64,000 nt of DNA from Pseudomonas oryzihabitans NBRC 102199 (GTDB taxonomy: Bacteria; Pseudomonadota; Gammaproteobacteria; Pseudomonadales; Pseudomonadaceae), in assembly GCF_000730625.1 (NCBI RefSeq), contig NZ_BBIT01000017.1, positions 44,008 through 108,007 on the forward strand. Reading direction: 5' to 3'. The first letter of the stretch is position 1. The number at the start of each line of letters is the position of its first letter. This document shows, piece by piece, positions 14,686 to 22,869 of this stretch. A program made the translations under genes and the position numbers. The notes under the pieces were generated by a model that saw only the letters and a program-made list of their open reading frames with translations, was not told where the DNA came from and did not search any database.

Positions 14686-14739
14686 ATCCGCCCGGATCAC
14701 CACGACCCAGGCGTTGGGCACCGAACGCCCAGCTACCCC

Positions 14740-16191
14740 TCACGCCACCATCATGATCCATGGCACCCCGATCCCCAGCAGCACCAGCAGGAACAGCGCC
14801 CCGAAGATCGTCCCCAGCCGCCAGTAGTCGGCGCTGGGCAGGTAGCCGCTGCCGTAGTACACCGGGCTCGGCCCGGTGCCGTAGGGGGTGATGATGCCCA
14901 TCAGTCCCAGAGAGGTACCCAGCAGCAGGGCGAACACCGGCAGGTCGATGCCGGGGATGCCCATGCCGGCGGCCAGCATCACCGGCAGCAGCGCGGTGGT
15001 ATGGGCGGTGGAGCTGGCGAAGAGGTAGTGGGCGAGGAAGAAGACCACCACCAGCACCACCATGGCGGTGCCGGCATGGAAGCCGCCCAGATGGCCGGCG
15101 ACCCACTGGCCGAACCAGGCGACGAAGCCGACCCGGGTCAGGCCATCGGCCAGGGCCACCAGGGTGGCGAACCAGGCGAAGGTGTTCCAGGCGGCCTTGT
15201 TGCCCAGGGCGTCGTTCCAGGTGATGACCTTGAGCAGCAACATCAGCACGATCACCAGGATGCCCACCAGCGCCGGATCGGCCCAGGCGGCACCGAAGAT
15301 CCACAGCGCCAGGGCACCGATCACCAGGGCCAGCAGCAGCTTTTCGTCGCGCGTCAGCGGGCCGAGTGCGGCCAGTTCCTTGGCCGCCCACAGCGGCACC
15401 TGGTCGTTGCGCTTGATCTCCGGCGGATACAGCCAGTAGGCCAGCAGCGGCAGCAGGGCCAGCAGGAGGATGCCCATGGGCGCGGCGGCGATGAACCACT
15501 GGCCCCAGCTGATGTGCACCTGGGCGGTCTTCTCGATCAGGGCGGCGGCCAGCAGGTTGGGCGCCAGGGCGGTGAGGAAGAGGGTGCTGGTGACGCAGGT
15601 GGAGGAGATCGCCACCCACATCAGGTAGGAGCCGATGCGCCGCGCGCTGGGGTCGTTGGGCTTGGAATCGTAGAGCAGCGGCAGGTTGCGGATCACCGGG
15701 TAGACGGTGCCGCCGCTGCGTGCGGTGTTGGACGGGGTGAAGGGCGCCAGGGCCAGGTCCGCCAGCATCACCGCATAGCCCAGGGTCAGGGTCCGCCGAC
15801 CCATGGCCTTGACCAGCAGCAGGGCGATGCGCCGCCCGAGTCCGGTCTTCTCGTAGCCCAGGGCGAACATGAAGGCACTGAAGATCAGCCAGACGGTGTT
15901 GTTGGAAAAGCCCGCCAGGCCCCATTTCAGCGCCTCCTGGGGCGCCCGGAAGCCGGGGGTGGCCAGTTGCGCCGGACTGAACAGCACCCAGGGCGCCAGC
16001 AGGGCCGCCAGGGCCACGCCGATCAGGCCGATCACCGCGCCGGGCAGGGGCTCGAGGATCAGCCCCACCACCACGCCGGCGAACAGGGCGAAGTACAGCC
16101 AGGCATGAACGGGCAGGCCGTCGGGAGCCGGCAGCAGCGCCAGCAGTCCGGTGACGGCGAGGGGCAGCAGGAATTTCCAGGTGGTACGCAT
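14740..16191 (-). CDS. DASS/SLC13 family anion (dicarboxylate) transporter
   Basis: A 483-residue inner-membrane carrier of the divalent anion:sodium symporter / CitT-like family. It has about 12 hydrophobic segments and the diagnostic SNT-containing loops: [16 protein letters not shown] (about 152-167) in the first half and [13 protein letters not shown] in the second, which form substrate and cation sites in this fold. The NTARSGG form resembles CitT/TtdT/2-oxoglutarate-malate translocators more than NadC-type symporters, so a tartrate, citrate or C4/C5-dicarboxylate exchanger is likely. Transcribed alone; its stop lies near the long repeat element. Substrate not determined. Confidence 0.85.
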   Translation of the reverse strand: MRTTWKFLLPLAVTGLLALLPAPDGLPVHAWLYFALFAGVVVGLILEPLPGAVIGLIGVALAALLAPWVLFSPAQLATPGFRAPQEALKWGLAGFSNNTVWLIFSAFMFALGYEKTGLGRRIALLLVKAMGRRTLTLGYAVMLADLALAPFTPSNTARSGGTVYPVIRNLPLLYDSKPNDPSARRIGSYLMWVAISSTCVTSTLFLTALAPNLLAAALIEKTAQVHISWGQWFIAAAPMGILLLALLPLLAYWLYPPEIKRNDQVPLWAAKELAALGPLTRDEKLLLALVIGALALWIFGAAWADPALVGILVIVLMLLLKVITWNDALGNKAAWNTFAWFATLVALADGLTRVGFVAWFGQWVAGHLGGFHAGTAMVVLVVVFFLAHYLFASSTAHTTALLPVMLAAGMGIPGIDLPVFALLLGTSLGLMGIITPYGTGPSPVYYGSGYLPSADYWRLGTIFGALFLLVLLGIGVPWIMMVA

Positions 16192-16492
16192 CGGGCGCTC
16201 GCAGATTCCGGTGGTCTCGGGAAACCGGCCTGGGCCGGGACGGCTGACGCTGCGGTTACAAGGACGGTGCGGTCAGCGGCCGCCAGCTTTGCAAAGGCCG
16301 AGGGCCTTTCCCAGCGTTCTGGCCGTGGTCATTCGTCGCAGTCGGGCGGGCTTAGGTTCCCCTGGCATTCTTTCGCTATCGAGAATGACTTGCAACAACG
16401 CTGGGGCTCCTGTCGGCGTCGATTGCGCCCAGGCCCCGCGCTGGCGAACAATCGGGCGTTCCGCCAACGACAACAATACGAGGAGCGACACC
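16192..16492. other. divergent intergenic region between anion transporter and gamma-carbonic anhydrase
   Basis: About 300 bp that must hold promoters for both divergent genes. I see no repeat family member, no terminator hairpin and no coding frame of its own; the only clear signal is the ribosome-binding site GAGGAG just upstream of 16493. Confidence 0.5.
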
Positions 16493-17017
16493 ATGAAATA
16501 CCGCCTGGGAGAACAGCGGGTCGAGGCCCATCCACAGAGCTGGGTCGCGCCCACCGCCGCGGTGATCGGCAAGGTACGCCTGGACGAGGGTGCCAGCGTC
16601 TGGTTCGGCGCGGTGCTGCGTGGCGACAACGAGCTGATCCATATCGGTCCGGACAGCAATGTCCAGGACGGCGCCGTGCTGCACACCGATCCCGGCTCGC
16701 CGCTGACCCTGGGGCGCGGCGTCACCGTTGGCCACCAGGCCATGCTGCATGGCTGCGAGATCGGCGACGGCAGCCTGATCGGCATCCACGCCGTGGTGCT
16801 CAACGGCGCGCGTATCGGGCGCAACTGCCTGGTGGGCGCCAATGCCCTGGTTACCGAGAACGCGGTGATCCCCGACGGCTCCCTGGTGCTCGGCTCGCCG
16901 GCCAAGGTGGTCCGCGCCCTCAGCGAAGCCCAGCAGGCACAGCTGGCAGCCAATGCCCAGGTCTATGTGGCCAATGCGCGGCGCTATCTGGAGGAGTTGT
17001 TCGAGCAGGGGGAGTAG
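16493..17017 (+). CDS. gamma-carbonic anhydrase family protein (hexapeptide repeat)
   Basis: A 174-residue left-handed beta-helix protein that forms trimers. Hexapeptide repeats run from about 17 to 145 (for example [30 protein letters not shown]). His64, His81 and His86 are at the metal-ligand positions of gamma-carbonic anhydrases ([15 protein letters not shown]). It resembles YrdA/PaaY/CaiE proteins, some of which act as carbonic anhydrase and some as thioesterases. ATG at 16493 has GAGGAG 8 bp upstream, which excludes the longer frame from 16151. The 3' end (coding ELFEQGE) contains GTTCGAGCAGG, a word found in the repeats downstream. Confidence 0.88.
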   Translation: MKYRLGEQRVEAHPQSWVAPTAAVIGKVRLDEGASVWFGAVLRGDNELIHIGPDSNVQDGAVLHTDPGSPLTLGRGVTVGHQAMLHGCEIGDGSLIGIHAVVLNGARIGRNCLVGANALVTENAVIPDGSLVLGSPAKVVRALSEAQQAQLAANAQVYVANARRYLEELFEQGE

Positions 17018-17051
17018 GCGGGGCTCAGGAGCCGAACTCTGCACTGGATGA

Positions 17052-17304
17052 CCCCCTCTCCCCTTGGGAGAGGGGGCTGTTCGAGCAGGCGTTCGTTGCC
17101 AGCGCCAAAGGCAGATTCGCTCCATTGTCGCCACGCCATCCACTAGCGCGGAACCACCCCCTCTCCCAAGGGGAGAGGGGGCTGTTCGAGCAGGCGTTCG
17201 TTGCCAGCGCCAAAGGCAGATCCGCTCCATTGTCGCCAGGCCATCCGCTAGCGCGGAACCACCCCCTCTCCCTCAGGGAGAGGGCTGGGGTGAGGGTGAG
17301 GGTG
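17052..17304. repeat. 105-bp tandem repeat, two full units plus a partial third
   Basis: Units start at CCCCCTCTCC at 17052, 17157 and 17262, exactly 105 bp apart and nearly identical (they share GCTGTTCGAGCAGGCG and CGTTGCCAGCGCC). Each begins with a short CCCCTCTCCC/GGGAGAGGGG hairpin; the third stops after the hairpin and runs into GGGGTGAGGGTGAG. Because 105 is a multiple of three the array stays open in frame, but composition and lack of a start or ribosome-binding site argue against coding. It fills much of the 676-bp gap 17018-17693. Confidence 0.85.
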
Positions 17305-17350
17305 AAACCACTCCAGCCCGTTGGGCTTCGCTGCGCTCAACACCGGCTGC

Positions 17351-17382
17351 GTAGCGTGGAAAACGGCGCAGCCTTTTCCACA
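17351..17382. repeat. family A half-element (GTAGCGTGGAAAACGG hairpin)
   Basis: GTAGCGTGGAAAACGG and CCTTTTCCAC enclose CGCAG: an imperfect hairpin matching the left half of the bipartite units. An adjacent upstream fragment (GTTGGGCTTCGCTGCGCTCAA) belongs to family C. Confidence 0.7.
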
Positions 17383-17404
17383 TGGAGATCAGGTGCCAGG
17401 CGCG

Positions 17405-17452
17405 CCCTCACCCCGCCCCTTTCCCGAGGGGAGAGGGGGCTGTTCGAGCAGG
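17405..17452. repeat. CCCTCACCCC / GGGAGAGGGG repeat (family D)
   Basis: A CCCTCACCCC head and a stem formed by CTTTCCCGAGG and GGAGAGGGGG, followed by the local tail CTGTTCGAGCAGG that also occurs in the 105-bp array. Confidence 0.65.
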
Positions 17453-17475
17453 TGTTTAGGTCGAGCCGCTCCAGC

Positions 17476-17533
17476 CTGTTGGGCTTCGCTGCGCTCAACC
17501 CAACCTACGGCGATTCCCGTAGGTTGGGTTGAG
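17476..17533. repeat. family C repeat pair (GTTGGGCTTCGC / GTAGGTTGGGTTGAG)
   Basis: GTTGGGCTTCGCTGCGCTCA continuing into ACCCAACCTACGG, followed after a few bases by the inverted GTAGGTTGGGTTGAG. The same element ends both arms of the 14-kb inverted repeat and reappears at 45519. Confidence 0.7.
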
Positions 17534-17566
17534 ACGGCCTCATCGTCGAAGCACAACACCGGCGGC

Positions 17567-17598
17567 GTAGCGTGGAAAACGGCGCAGCCTTTTCCACA
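17567..17598. repeat. family A half-element, second copy in this gap
   Basis: GTAGCGTGGAAAACGG, CGCAG and CCTTTTCCAC identical to 17351-17382. Confidence 0.7.
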
Positions 17599-17619
17599 GG
17601 GCATTCGTTGCCAGGTGCG

Positions 17620-17667
17620 CCCTCACCCCAACCCTCTCCCAGAGGGAGAGGGGGCTGTTCGAGCAGG
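17620..17667. repeat. family D repeat with CTGTTCGAGCAGG tail
   Basis: CCCTCACCCCAACCCTCTCC with a GGGAGAGGGGG partner and the tail CTGTTCGAGCAGG; sits immediately downstream of the SdiA-regulated-family gene and could help end its transcript. Confidence 0.65.
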
Positions 17668-17693
17668 CCTATGGCTCCGGCAATAGTCCATTC

Positions 17694-18617
17694 TCACGGC
17701 TTCTCGAACCGATAGAACAGATTCGGCTCGCTGACCACATACAGCCGGCCCTGGTCGTCCATGGCCACGCCTTCCGCCTGGGGCACGCTGCGGCTGAGGC
17801 CGTGCTGGCCGCGCAGCAGTGACAGCGAGCTGATCGGCTTGCCGTCGTCGTCCAGTTCCAGCACCAGCCGCGACTGATCCGAGAGCGCCAGCAGGTGGCC
17901 GGTGCCGGGGTCGAATTGCAGGCTGGAAAGATCGCGCACGAACAGGCGGCGATCGCGTTGCGGATCCGTGCGCAGCGACAGCGCCTGCAGGCCTTCGAAG
18001 GCTTCGCTGCCGAGACCTTCGATCTCGTAGATGCGCACCGGATCGCTTTCCTTGGCGACGAAGAAGCGCTCGCGCGCCGCGTCGTAGGCCAGGCCTTCGT
18101 TGCCGCGGTTGTCGCTTTGCACGTCGCTGAGGCTGAAGGGGTGGCTGACCTGGCGATCATCGATGTCCACCACCCGGGTGTCGGCACCGATGCGTACCCG
18201 CACCAGGCGCTGGCGGCGCTCTTCGCTGATCATGTAGACGCCGGGGGCGATGTACTCGATGGCCTCCGGATCGCTGAAGCCCCTGAGCTCCACCTGGCGC
18301 AGCAGGCGGCCGTCCAGGTCCAGTTCGAGAAAGCGCGCCGGCTTGTTGGTGACGCTGACCAGGGTGCGGCGGTCGGGGTCGAAGCTCAGCGCCGAGACGT
18401 CGGTGATGCCGTCGCCGATGGTCCTGGCCTCGACGGTGACCCGGTAGCCCGGCAGCCACAGCGAGCGGGCCTGGCGGCTTTCGGCCTGGAGCTGGCTCTG
18501 GACGTTGAACCAGAGCCGCTCGAACAGCCGGTGCTGCTGGGCCACCAGGGTCAGGGCCAGCAGCAGGGCCCCGCCCAGCAGGGCACCCAGGGTGCGAGGG
18601 GAAAACAGCGGAAACAT
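17694..18617 (-). CDS. SdiA-regulated domain protein (YjiK-like), copy 1
   Basis: A 307-residue protein with one N-terminal membrane segment (about 10-28) and a large predicted periplasmic beta-propeller matching the SdiA-regulated family: DVSALSFDPDRRTLVSVTN, ISEERRQRLVRV, DNRGNEGLAYD, LLALSDQSRLVLELD and PQAEGVAMDDQGRLYVVSEPNLFYRF. Family members were named from a Salmonella SdiA regulon gene; their function is unknown, with esterase/lactonase-like or signal-binding roles suggested. A paralogue lies directly upstream (18688-19593) on the same strand, 70 bp away, so they are probably one transcript. Confidence 0.82.
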   Translation of the reverse strand: MFPLFSPRTLGALLGGALLLALTLVAQQHRLFERLWFNVQSQLQAESRQARSLWLPGYRVTVEARTIGDGITDVSALSFDPDRRTLVSVTNKPARFLELDLDGRLLRQVELRGFSDPEAIEYIAPGVYMISEERRQRLVRVRIGADTRVVDIDDRQVSHPFSLSDVQSDNRGNEGLAYDAARERFFVAKESDPVRIYEIEGLGSEAFEGLQALSLRTDPQRDRRLFVRDLSSLQFDPGTGHLLALSDQSRLVLELDDDGKPISSLSLLRGQHGLSRSVPQAEGVAMDDQGRLYVVSEPNLFYRFEKP

Positions 18618-18687
18618 CGACAGGGTCCTGAGGCGGTAATGCCGCGCAGCCTAAGGGCGCGACCCTGAATTCAAGCTGAATAGGCGC

Positions 18688-19593
18688 TCATTGCGCCGCG
18701 CCGGACACCTTGTGAAACACGTGGAAGAGATTGGGTTCACCAATCATGTAGAGATTGCCGGCTTCGTCGAGGGCCACGCCTTCCGGTTGCTCCATGGTCG
18801 CCTTGAGACCGTGCAGGCCGCTTCTGAGGCTGATGAAGCTGACCGGCTGGCCGTCCGCGGTCAGCTCCACCAGGGTGTGGGACTGGTCGGACAGCGCCAG
18901 CAGGTGGCCGGTACGCGGATCGACCGCCACCGCGGAGTAGTCGATCACCAGCTGCTGGAGCGCAAAGGGCTGCAGGCTGCCGGAGACGCCGCGGCCGTCG
19001 CTGGCCAGGGTGAAGAGGGCGGCCGGATCGCGTTCCTTGCTGAGGATCAGCCGCTGGTGCCGCGGATCCCAGGCGATGCCTTCGAAGCCCTTGTTGCCGG
19101 CGTCGGGAAAGCCCAGGTCGTGGTGTTCGAAGGTGTTGGCGTCCAGTTCGCGGGCGTCGTCGGCCAGCTGGAACAGCGATAGCCGCCGCTGGCGCTCGTC
19201 GACGATGGCCAGGCGCCCGTCTTCCAGAGCGGTCACCCCTTCGAGGTTGGAGACGTTGCGGATCGGGATGCGTCTGAGGATGTCGCCGGTCAGGCTCAGT
19301 TGCACCAGATAGGGGGTGCTGCCGGTGACGGCGAAGAGGGTGCGGGTACGGGGATCGTAGGTGAGGTCGGAGGTCTCGGCCTCGGCCAGGCCCGGCAGTG
19401 GCTTGCCCTGGATCACTGCCTGGTAGTCCGGCAGCCAGACCGCCTGGGCGCGCACTTCCGGCGGCGTGCGGTATTCCTGCCACCAGAGCAGCGCCCGGTC
19501 GTTCCAGTGCCAGACGAAGGTGAGGACGATCAGCACCAGCAGGACGAAGGCGGGGAGGAGGCGCGACAGGATGAGGCGGGGAAGTCTGGACAT
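18688..19593 (-). CDS. SdiA-regulated domain protein (YjiK-like), copy 2
   Basis: A 301-residue paralogue of the previous gene with the same layout: a single N-terminal membrane anchor (about 9-29) and a propeller-like periplasmic region. Shared landmarks are AETSDLTYDPRTRTLFAVTG, NKGFEGIAWD, LLALSDQSHTLVELT and QPEGVALDEAGNLYMIGEPNLFHVF. The two share clear motifs but differ widely between them, indicating an old duplication. No catalytic triad can be assigned from sequence alone. ATG at 19593 gives a membrane anchor in the expected position. Confidence 0.82.
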   Translation of the reverse strand: MSRLPRLILSRLLPAFVLLVLIVLTFVWHWNDRALLWWQEYRTPPEVRAQAVWLPDYQAVIQGKPLPGLAEAETSDLTYDPRTRTLFAVTGSTPYLVQLSLTGDILRRIPIRNVSNLEGVTALEDGRLAIVDERQRRLSLFQLADDARELDANTFEHHDLGFPDAGNKGFEGIAWDPRHQRLILSKERDPAALFTLASDGRGVSGSLQPFALQQLVIDYSAVAVDPRTGHLLALSDQSHTLVELTADGQPVSFISLRSGLHGLKATMEQPEGVALDEAGNLYMIGEPNLFHVFHKVSGAAQ

Positions 19594-19681
19594 GCGGGCT
19601 CGGACGGCTTCTTGTTAGAGCGTCGCGGCCGTGCCGACACACCGTCGCCAGGCACCGGCCAGGCGACGGTGGGTGGCGGGG

Positions 19682-20347
19682 TTATAGCACGCGCGTTTCG
19701 AAGCGGCTAACGTCCGGCAGCTCCAGCACCAGGTCATCGCCCACGTTGAGAGGTCCGACACCTACCGGCGTGCCGGTGAGGATGACGTCGCCCGGTTGCA
19801 GGGAGAAATGTCCGGCGATGGTCTGGATCAGCGGCAGGATGGGGTTGAGCATGTCGCGACTGTTGCCGTCCTGGCGCACTTCGCCGTTGATGGTCAGGCG
19901 CACCGGGATGTCGGCCAGGTCCTCGAAGGCATCGCCCGGCACGAAGGGCGCGAGCACGCAGGCGCCGTCGAAGCTCTTGGCGATCTCCCAGGGATAGCCC
20001 TTTTCCTTGAGGCGGCTCTGCACGTCCCTGAGGGTCAGGTCCAGGGAGGGAGCGAAGCCGGAGATGGCGTCGCGCACTTCCTCGGCCGACGGCTTCTTCG
20101 ACAGCGGCTTGCCGATCAGCACGGCGATCTCGGCCTCGTAGTGCACCGAACCCTGATCGGTGGGGATGGCGAAACCCTCGGCCACCGGCACCACGCAGCT
20201 GGCCGGCTTGATGAACAGCAGGGGCTCGGTGGGAACCGGGTTGTTCAGCTCCTTGGCGTGCTCGGCGTAGTTGCGGCCGATGCAGACGACCTTGCCCAGG
20301 GGGAAGTGGATCTTGGTGCCATCGAGGTACTGGTGCTGGTAGGCCAT
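19682..20347 (-). CDS. fumarylacetoacetate hydrolase family protein
   Basis: A 221-residue cytoplasmic enzyme of the FAH fold (hydrolase, isomerase or decarboxylase on 2-oxo/2,4-dioxo acids). The divalent-metal ligands are recognisable as Glu71 and Glu73 (HYEAEIAVLIGK) and Asp103 (DLTLRDVQ). The compact single-domain length matches YcgM/FAHD1-type acylpyruvase or oxaloacetate decarboxylase rather than true fumarylacetoacetase. ATG at 20347 has AGGAG 7 bp upstream; the open frame to 20431 is unsupported. Divergent from serA with 224 bp between. Confidence 0.87.
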   Translation of the reverse strand: MAYQHQYLDGTKIHFPLGKVVCIGRNYAEHAKELNNPVPTEPLLFIKPASCVVPVAEGFAIPTDQGSVHYEAEIAVLIGKPLSKKPSAEEVRDAISGFAPSLDLTLRDVQSRLKEKGYPWEIAKSFDGACVLAPFVPGDAFEDLADIPVRLTINGEVRQDGNSRDMLNPILPLIQTIAGHFSLQPGDVILTGTPVGVGPLNVGDDLVLELPDVSRFETRVL

Positions 20348-20483
20348 CTTGTGCTCCTGGTGAGTGGCGTCTGCTGGCGATCTTAACCAAAAGCGGAGGC
20401 CGCGGCGCGGTCCTGGTCGCAAGGCGCTCATGGTCGCCCTGAGAAAGCTTCAGGTCGCAACCGGACCTGCATCCGGTGGCTCA

Positions 20484-20492
20484 TGCTAAGAT
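20484..20492 (+). promoter_or_regulatory. candidate extended -10 promoter for serA
   Basis: TGCTAAGAT (TG-N-TAAGAT) sits about 80 bp before the serA start in the divergent region. No convincing -35 is seen 17 bp upstream, so this is tentative. Confidence 0.3.
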
Positions 20493-20571
20493 AGCGACCC
20501 CTTTGCCGCTGGCTGACCTGGCCTGCGCCGCGCCGGCATCCTTCTCCCTGGACACTCTGGATTCAACGCAG

Positions 20572-21801
20572 ATGAGCAAGACTTCCCTCGACAAGAGCAA
20601 GATCCGCTTCCTTCTCCTGGAAGGCGTCCACCAGTCCGCCGTGGATATCCTCAAGTCCGCGGGTTACAGCAACATCGAGTACGTCACCAGCTCTCTGCCG
20701 GATGCCCAGCTCAAGGAAAAGATCGCCGACGCCCACTTCATCGGCATCCGCTCGCGCACCCAGCTCACCGAAGAGGTGTTCGACTGCGCCAAGAAGCTGG
20801 TCGCCGTCGGCTGCTTCTGCATCGGCACCAACCAGGTCGACCTGCAGGCCGCCCGCGAGCGCGGCATCGCCGTGTTCAACGCCCCCTATTCCAACACCCG
20901 TTCGGTGGCCGAGCTGGTGCTGGCCGAGGCCATCCTGCTGCTGCGCGGCATCCCGGCCAAGAACGCCTCCTGCCATCGCGGCGGCTGGATCAAGAGCGCG
21001 GCCAACTCCTTCGAGATCCGCGGCAAGAAGCTGGGCATCATCGGCTACGGCTCCATCGGCACCCAGCTGTCGGTCCTGGCCGAGGGCCTGGGCATGCAGG
21101 TGTTCTTCTATGACGTCATCACCAAGCTGCCCCTGGGCAACGCCCAGCAGGTCGGTTCCCTGACCGAACTGCTCGGCATGAGCGACATCGTCACCCTGCA
21201 CGTGCCGGAAACCCCCGCCACCCAGCTGATGATCGGCGAGCGCGAGATCCGCGCCATCAAGAAGGGCGGCATCCTGATCAACGCCGCCCGCGGCACCGTG
21301 GTCGACCTCGACGCCCTGGCCGCCGCCATCAAGGACGAGCACCTGATCGGCGCCGCCATCGACGTCTTCCCGGTGGAGCCGCGCTCCAACAACGACGAAT
21401 TCGTCTCGCCGCTGCGTGGCCTGGACAATGTCATCCTGACCCCGCACATCGGTGGCTCCACCGCCGAGGCCCAGGCCAACATCGGCCTGGAAGTGGCCGA
21501 GAAGCTGGTCAAGTACAGCGACAACGGCACCTCGGTGTCCTCGGTCAACTTCCCCGAAGTGGCCCTGCCGTCGCATCCGGGCAAGCACCGCCTGCTGCAC
21601 ATCCACCAGAACGTGCCGGGCGTGCTGTCGGAGATCAACCGCGTCTTCTCCGAGAGCGGCATCAACATCTCCGGTCAGTACCTGCAGACCGACGAGAAGG
21701 TCGGCTACGTGGTGATCGACGTCGACGCCGAGTACTCCGACCTGGCCCAGGAGAAGCTGCAGAACGTCAAGGGCACCATCCGTTGCCGCGTGCTGTTCTA
21801 A
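20572..21801 (+). CDS. serA: D-3-phosphoglycerate dehydrogenase
   Basis: A 409-residue NAD-dependent enzyme making 3-phosphohydroxypyruvate, the first step of serine synthesis. The Rossmann glycine motif (GIIGYGSIGTQ), catalytic Arg/Glu/His region (NAARGTVVD, HIGGSTAEAQ) and a C-terminal ACT domain (about 335-409; RLLHIHQNVPGVLSEINRVF) that mediates serine feedback inhibition are all present. Length equals the E. coli-type enzyme (about 410). MSKTSLDKSKIRFLLLEG is the usual N-terminus, so ATG 20572 is preferred to the frame start at 20476. A strong terminator follows, and rpiA converges from the other side. Confidence 0.97.
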   Translation: MSKTSLDKSKIRFLLLEGVHQSAVDILKSAGYSNIEYVTSSLPDAQLKEKIADAHFIGIRSRTQLTEEVFDCAKKLVAVGCFCIGTNQVDLQAARERGIAVFNAPYSNTRSVAELVLAEAILLLRGIPAKNASCHRGGWIKSAANSFEIRGKKLGIIGYGSIGTQLSVLAEGLGMQVFFYDVITKLPLGNAQQVGSLTELLGMSDIVTLHVPETPATQLMIGEREIRAIKKGGILINAARGTVVDLDALAAAIKDEHLIGAAIDVFPVEPRSNNDEFVSPLRGLDNVILTPHIGGSTAEAQANIGLEVAEKLVKYSDNGTSVSSVNFPEVALPSHPGKHRLLHIHQNVPGVLSEINRVFSESGINISGQYLQTDEKVGYVVIDVDAEYSDLAQEKLQNVKGTIRCRVLF

Positions 21802-21820
21802 GCCGCCAGGTGGCATGAAA

Positions 21821-21856
21821 AAGCCCCGGTCGGGTTCGCCTGACCGGGGCTTTTTT
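21821..21856 (+). terminator. serA Rho-independent terminator
   Basis: A perfect 11-bp stem (AAGCCCCGGTC / GACCGGGGCTT) with a 10-base loop and a run of six T. It lies 20 bp after the serA stop. Confidence 0.93.
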
Positions 21857-21879
21857 GCTTTCGTGCTGGAGGAGGTTTC

Positions 21880-21974
21880 ATCGCGGCCATGCCGGTGCGC
21901 CGTAGCGACCGCTTCTACAGGTATATCGTGCTTTTGTAGGAGCGGCCGCATCGGCGGACCGCCATGGCCGCGAT
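21880..21974. repeat. family B REP-like palindrome (ATCGCGGCCATG...CATGGCCGCGAT)
   Basis: 95 bp bounded by perfect 12-base inverted ends ATCGCGGCCATG / CATGGCCGCGAT, with an internal CTACAGG...TTGTAGGAGCGGCCG pair. The CTCCTACA/TGTAGGAG core resembles the REP core known from P. putida-type pseudomonads. Confidence 0.8.
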
Positions 21975-21980
21975 AAACGC

Positions 21981-22066
21981 CGTAGCGTGGATAACGGCGT
22001 AGCCTTATCCACTGGTCTCGCACGAGCTTCCCTGTGGAAAACGCTGGCGCGGTTTTCCGCGCTACG
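21981..22066. repeat. family A bipartite palindrome, full unit
   Basis: CGTAGCGTGGATAACGG...CTTATCCAC, a spacer, then GTGGAAAACG...GGTTTTCCGCGCTACG. It ends 4 bp before the rpiA stop codon and lies next to a family B copy, so both could form 3' structures on the rpiA transcript. Confidence 0.8.
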
Positions 22067-22069
22067 GAT

Positions 22070-22744
22070 TCAGCTCCGCTCCAGCCGCTCCACGCCCTGG
22101 GCGGTGCCCAAGAGCAGCACGTCCGCCGGGCGGGCGGCGAAGAGGCCGTTGGCGACCACGCCGACGATGTTGTTGATCCTGGCTTCCAGGCCCACCGGAT
22201 CGACGATGTGCATATTGTGCACATCAAGGATGACGTTGCCGTTGTCGGTCACCACGCCGTCGCGGTACTCGGGATCACCGCCCAGCTTCACCAGCTCGCG
22301 GGCCACGTGGCTGCGGGCCATGGGGATGACTTCCACCGGCAGCGGGAATTCGCCGAGGACGTCGACGCGCTTGCTGGCGTCGGCGATGCAGATGAACTTG
22401 CGTGCTACGGCGGCGACGATCTTCTCGCGGGTCAGGGCCGCGCCGCCGCCCTTGATCAGATTGAGGTGGCCGTCGGCTTCGTCGGCGCCGTCCACATAGA
22501 ATTCAAGGTCGCTGACACCGTTGAGGTCATAGACGGTGATGCCATGGCTTTTCAACCGGTCGGCGGTGGCCTGGGAACTGGCCACGGCGCCATCGAACTC
22601 CAGCTTGTGCTTGGCCAGCAGGTCGATGAAGAAGTTGGCGGTCGAGCCGGTGCCCACGCCGACCACGCTGTCGCGGGAGAGCTGGGGAAGGATGAGGTCG
22701 ACCGCGGCCTGGGCGACGGCCTGCTTGAGCTGGTCCTGATTCAT
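22070..22744 (-). CDS. rpiA: ribose-5-phosphate isomerase A
   Basis: A 224-residue cytoplasmic isomerase of ribose-5-phosphate and ribulose-5-phosphate in the pentose phosphate pathway. Signatures are [14 protein letters not shown] (phosphate loop, 28-41), YVDGADEAD (84-91, catalytic Asp/Glu) and [13 protein letters not shown] (97-109, catalytic Lys/Glu). Length is normal. It is divergent from ilvA with 125 bp between starts and converges on serA; this serA-rpiA-ilvA neighbourhood is typical of Pseudomonas. Confidence 0.97.
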   Translation of the reverse strand: MNQDQLKQAVAQAAVDLILPQLSRDSVVGVGTGSTANFFIDLLAKHKLEFDGAVASSQATADRLKSHGITVYDLNGVSDLEFYVDGADEADGHLNLIKGGGAALTREKIVAAVARKFICIADASKRVDVLGEFPLPVEVIPMARSHVARELVKLGGDPEYRDGVVTDNGNVILDVHNMHIVDPVGLEARINNIVGVVANGLFAARPADVLLLGTAQGVERLERS

Positions 22745-22869
22745 GGGGGTATCCGCGAAAACGGGTGGAGGGTCGCCGATTATAGCCGCTCGGAGGGCCT
22801 GGCTAACCCACCCGGAGGTGCCCGTAGTAGACTTTTCGCCCCCGCCGCACCCACCGGATCGCTCCGCCG

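Noticed and set aside
17052..17304. CRISPR-like appearance of direct repeats
   Set aside because: Units are contiguous 105-bp near-identical copies with no unique spacers and no cas genes.
15001..17532. 843-residue plus-strand frame spanning the anion transporter, the gamma-carbonic anhydrase and repeats
   Set aside because: Crosses three unrelated contexts and lies out of frame with the clear genes; no start signal.
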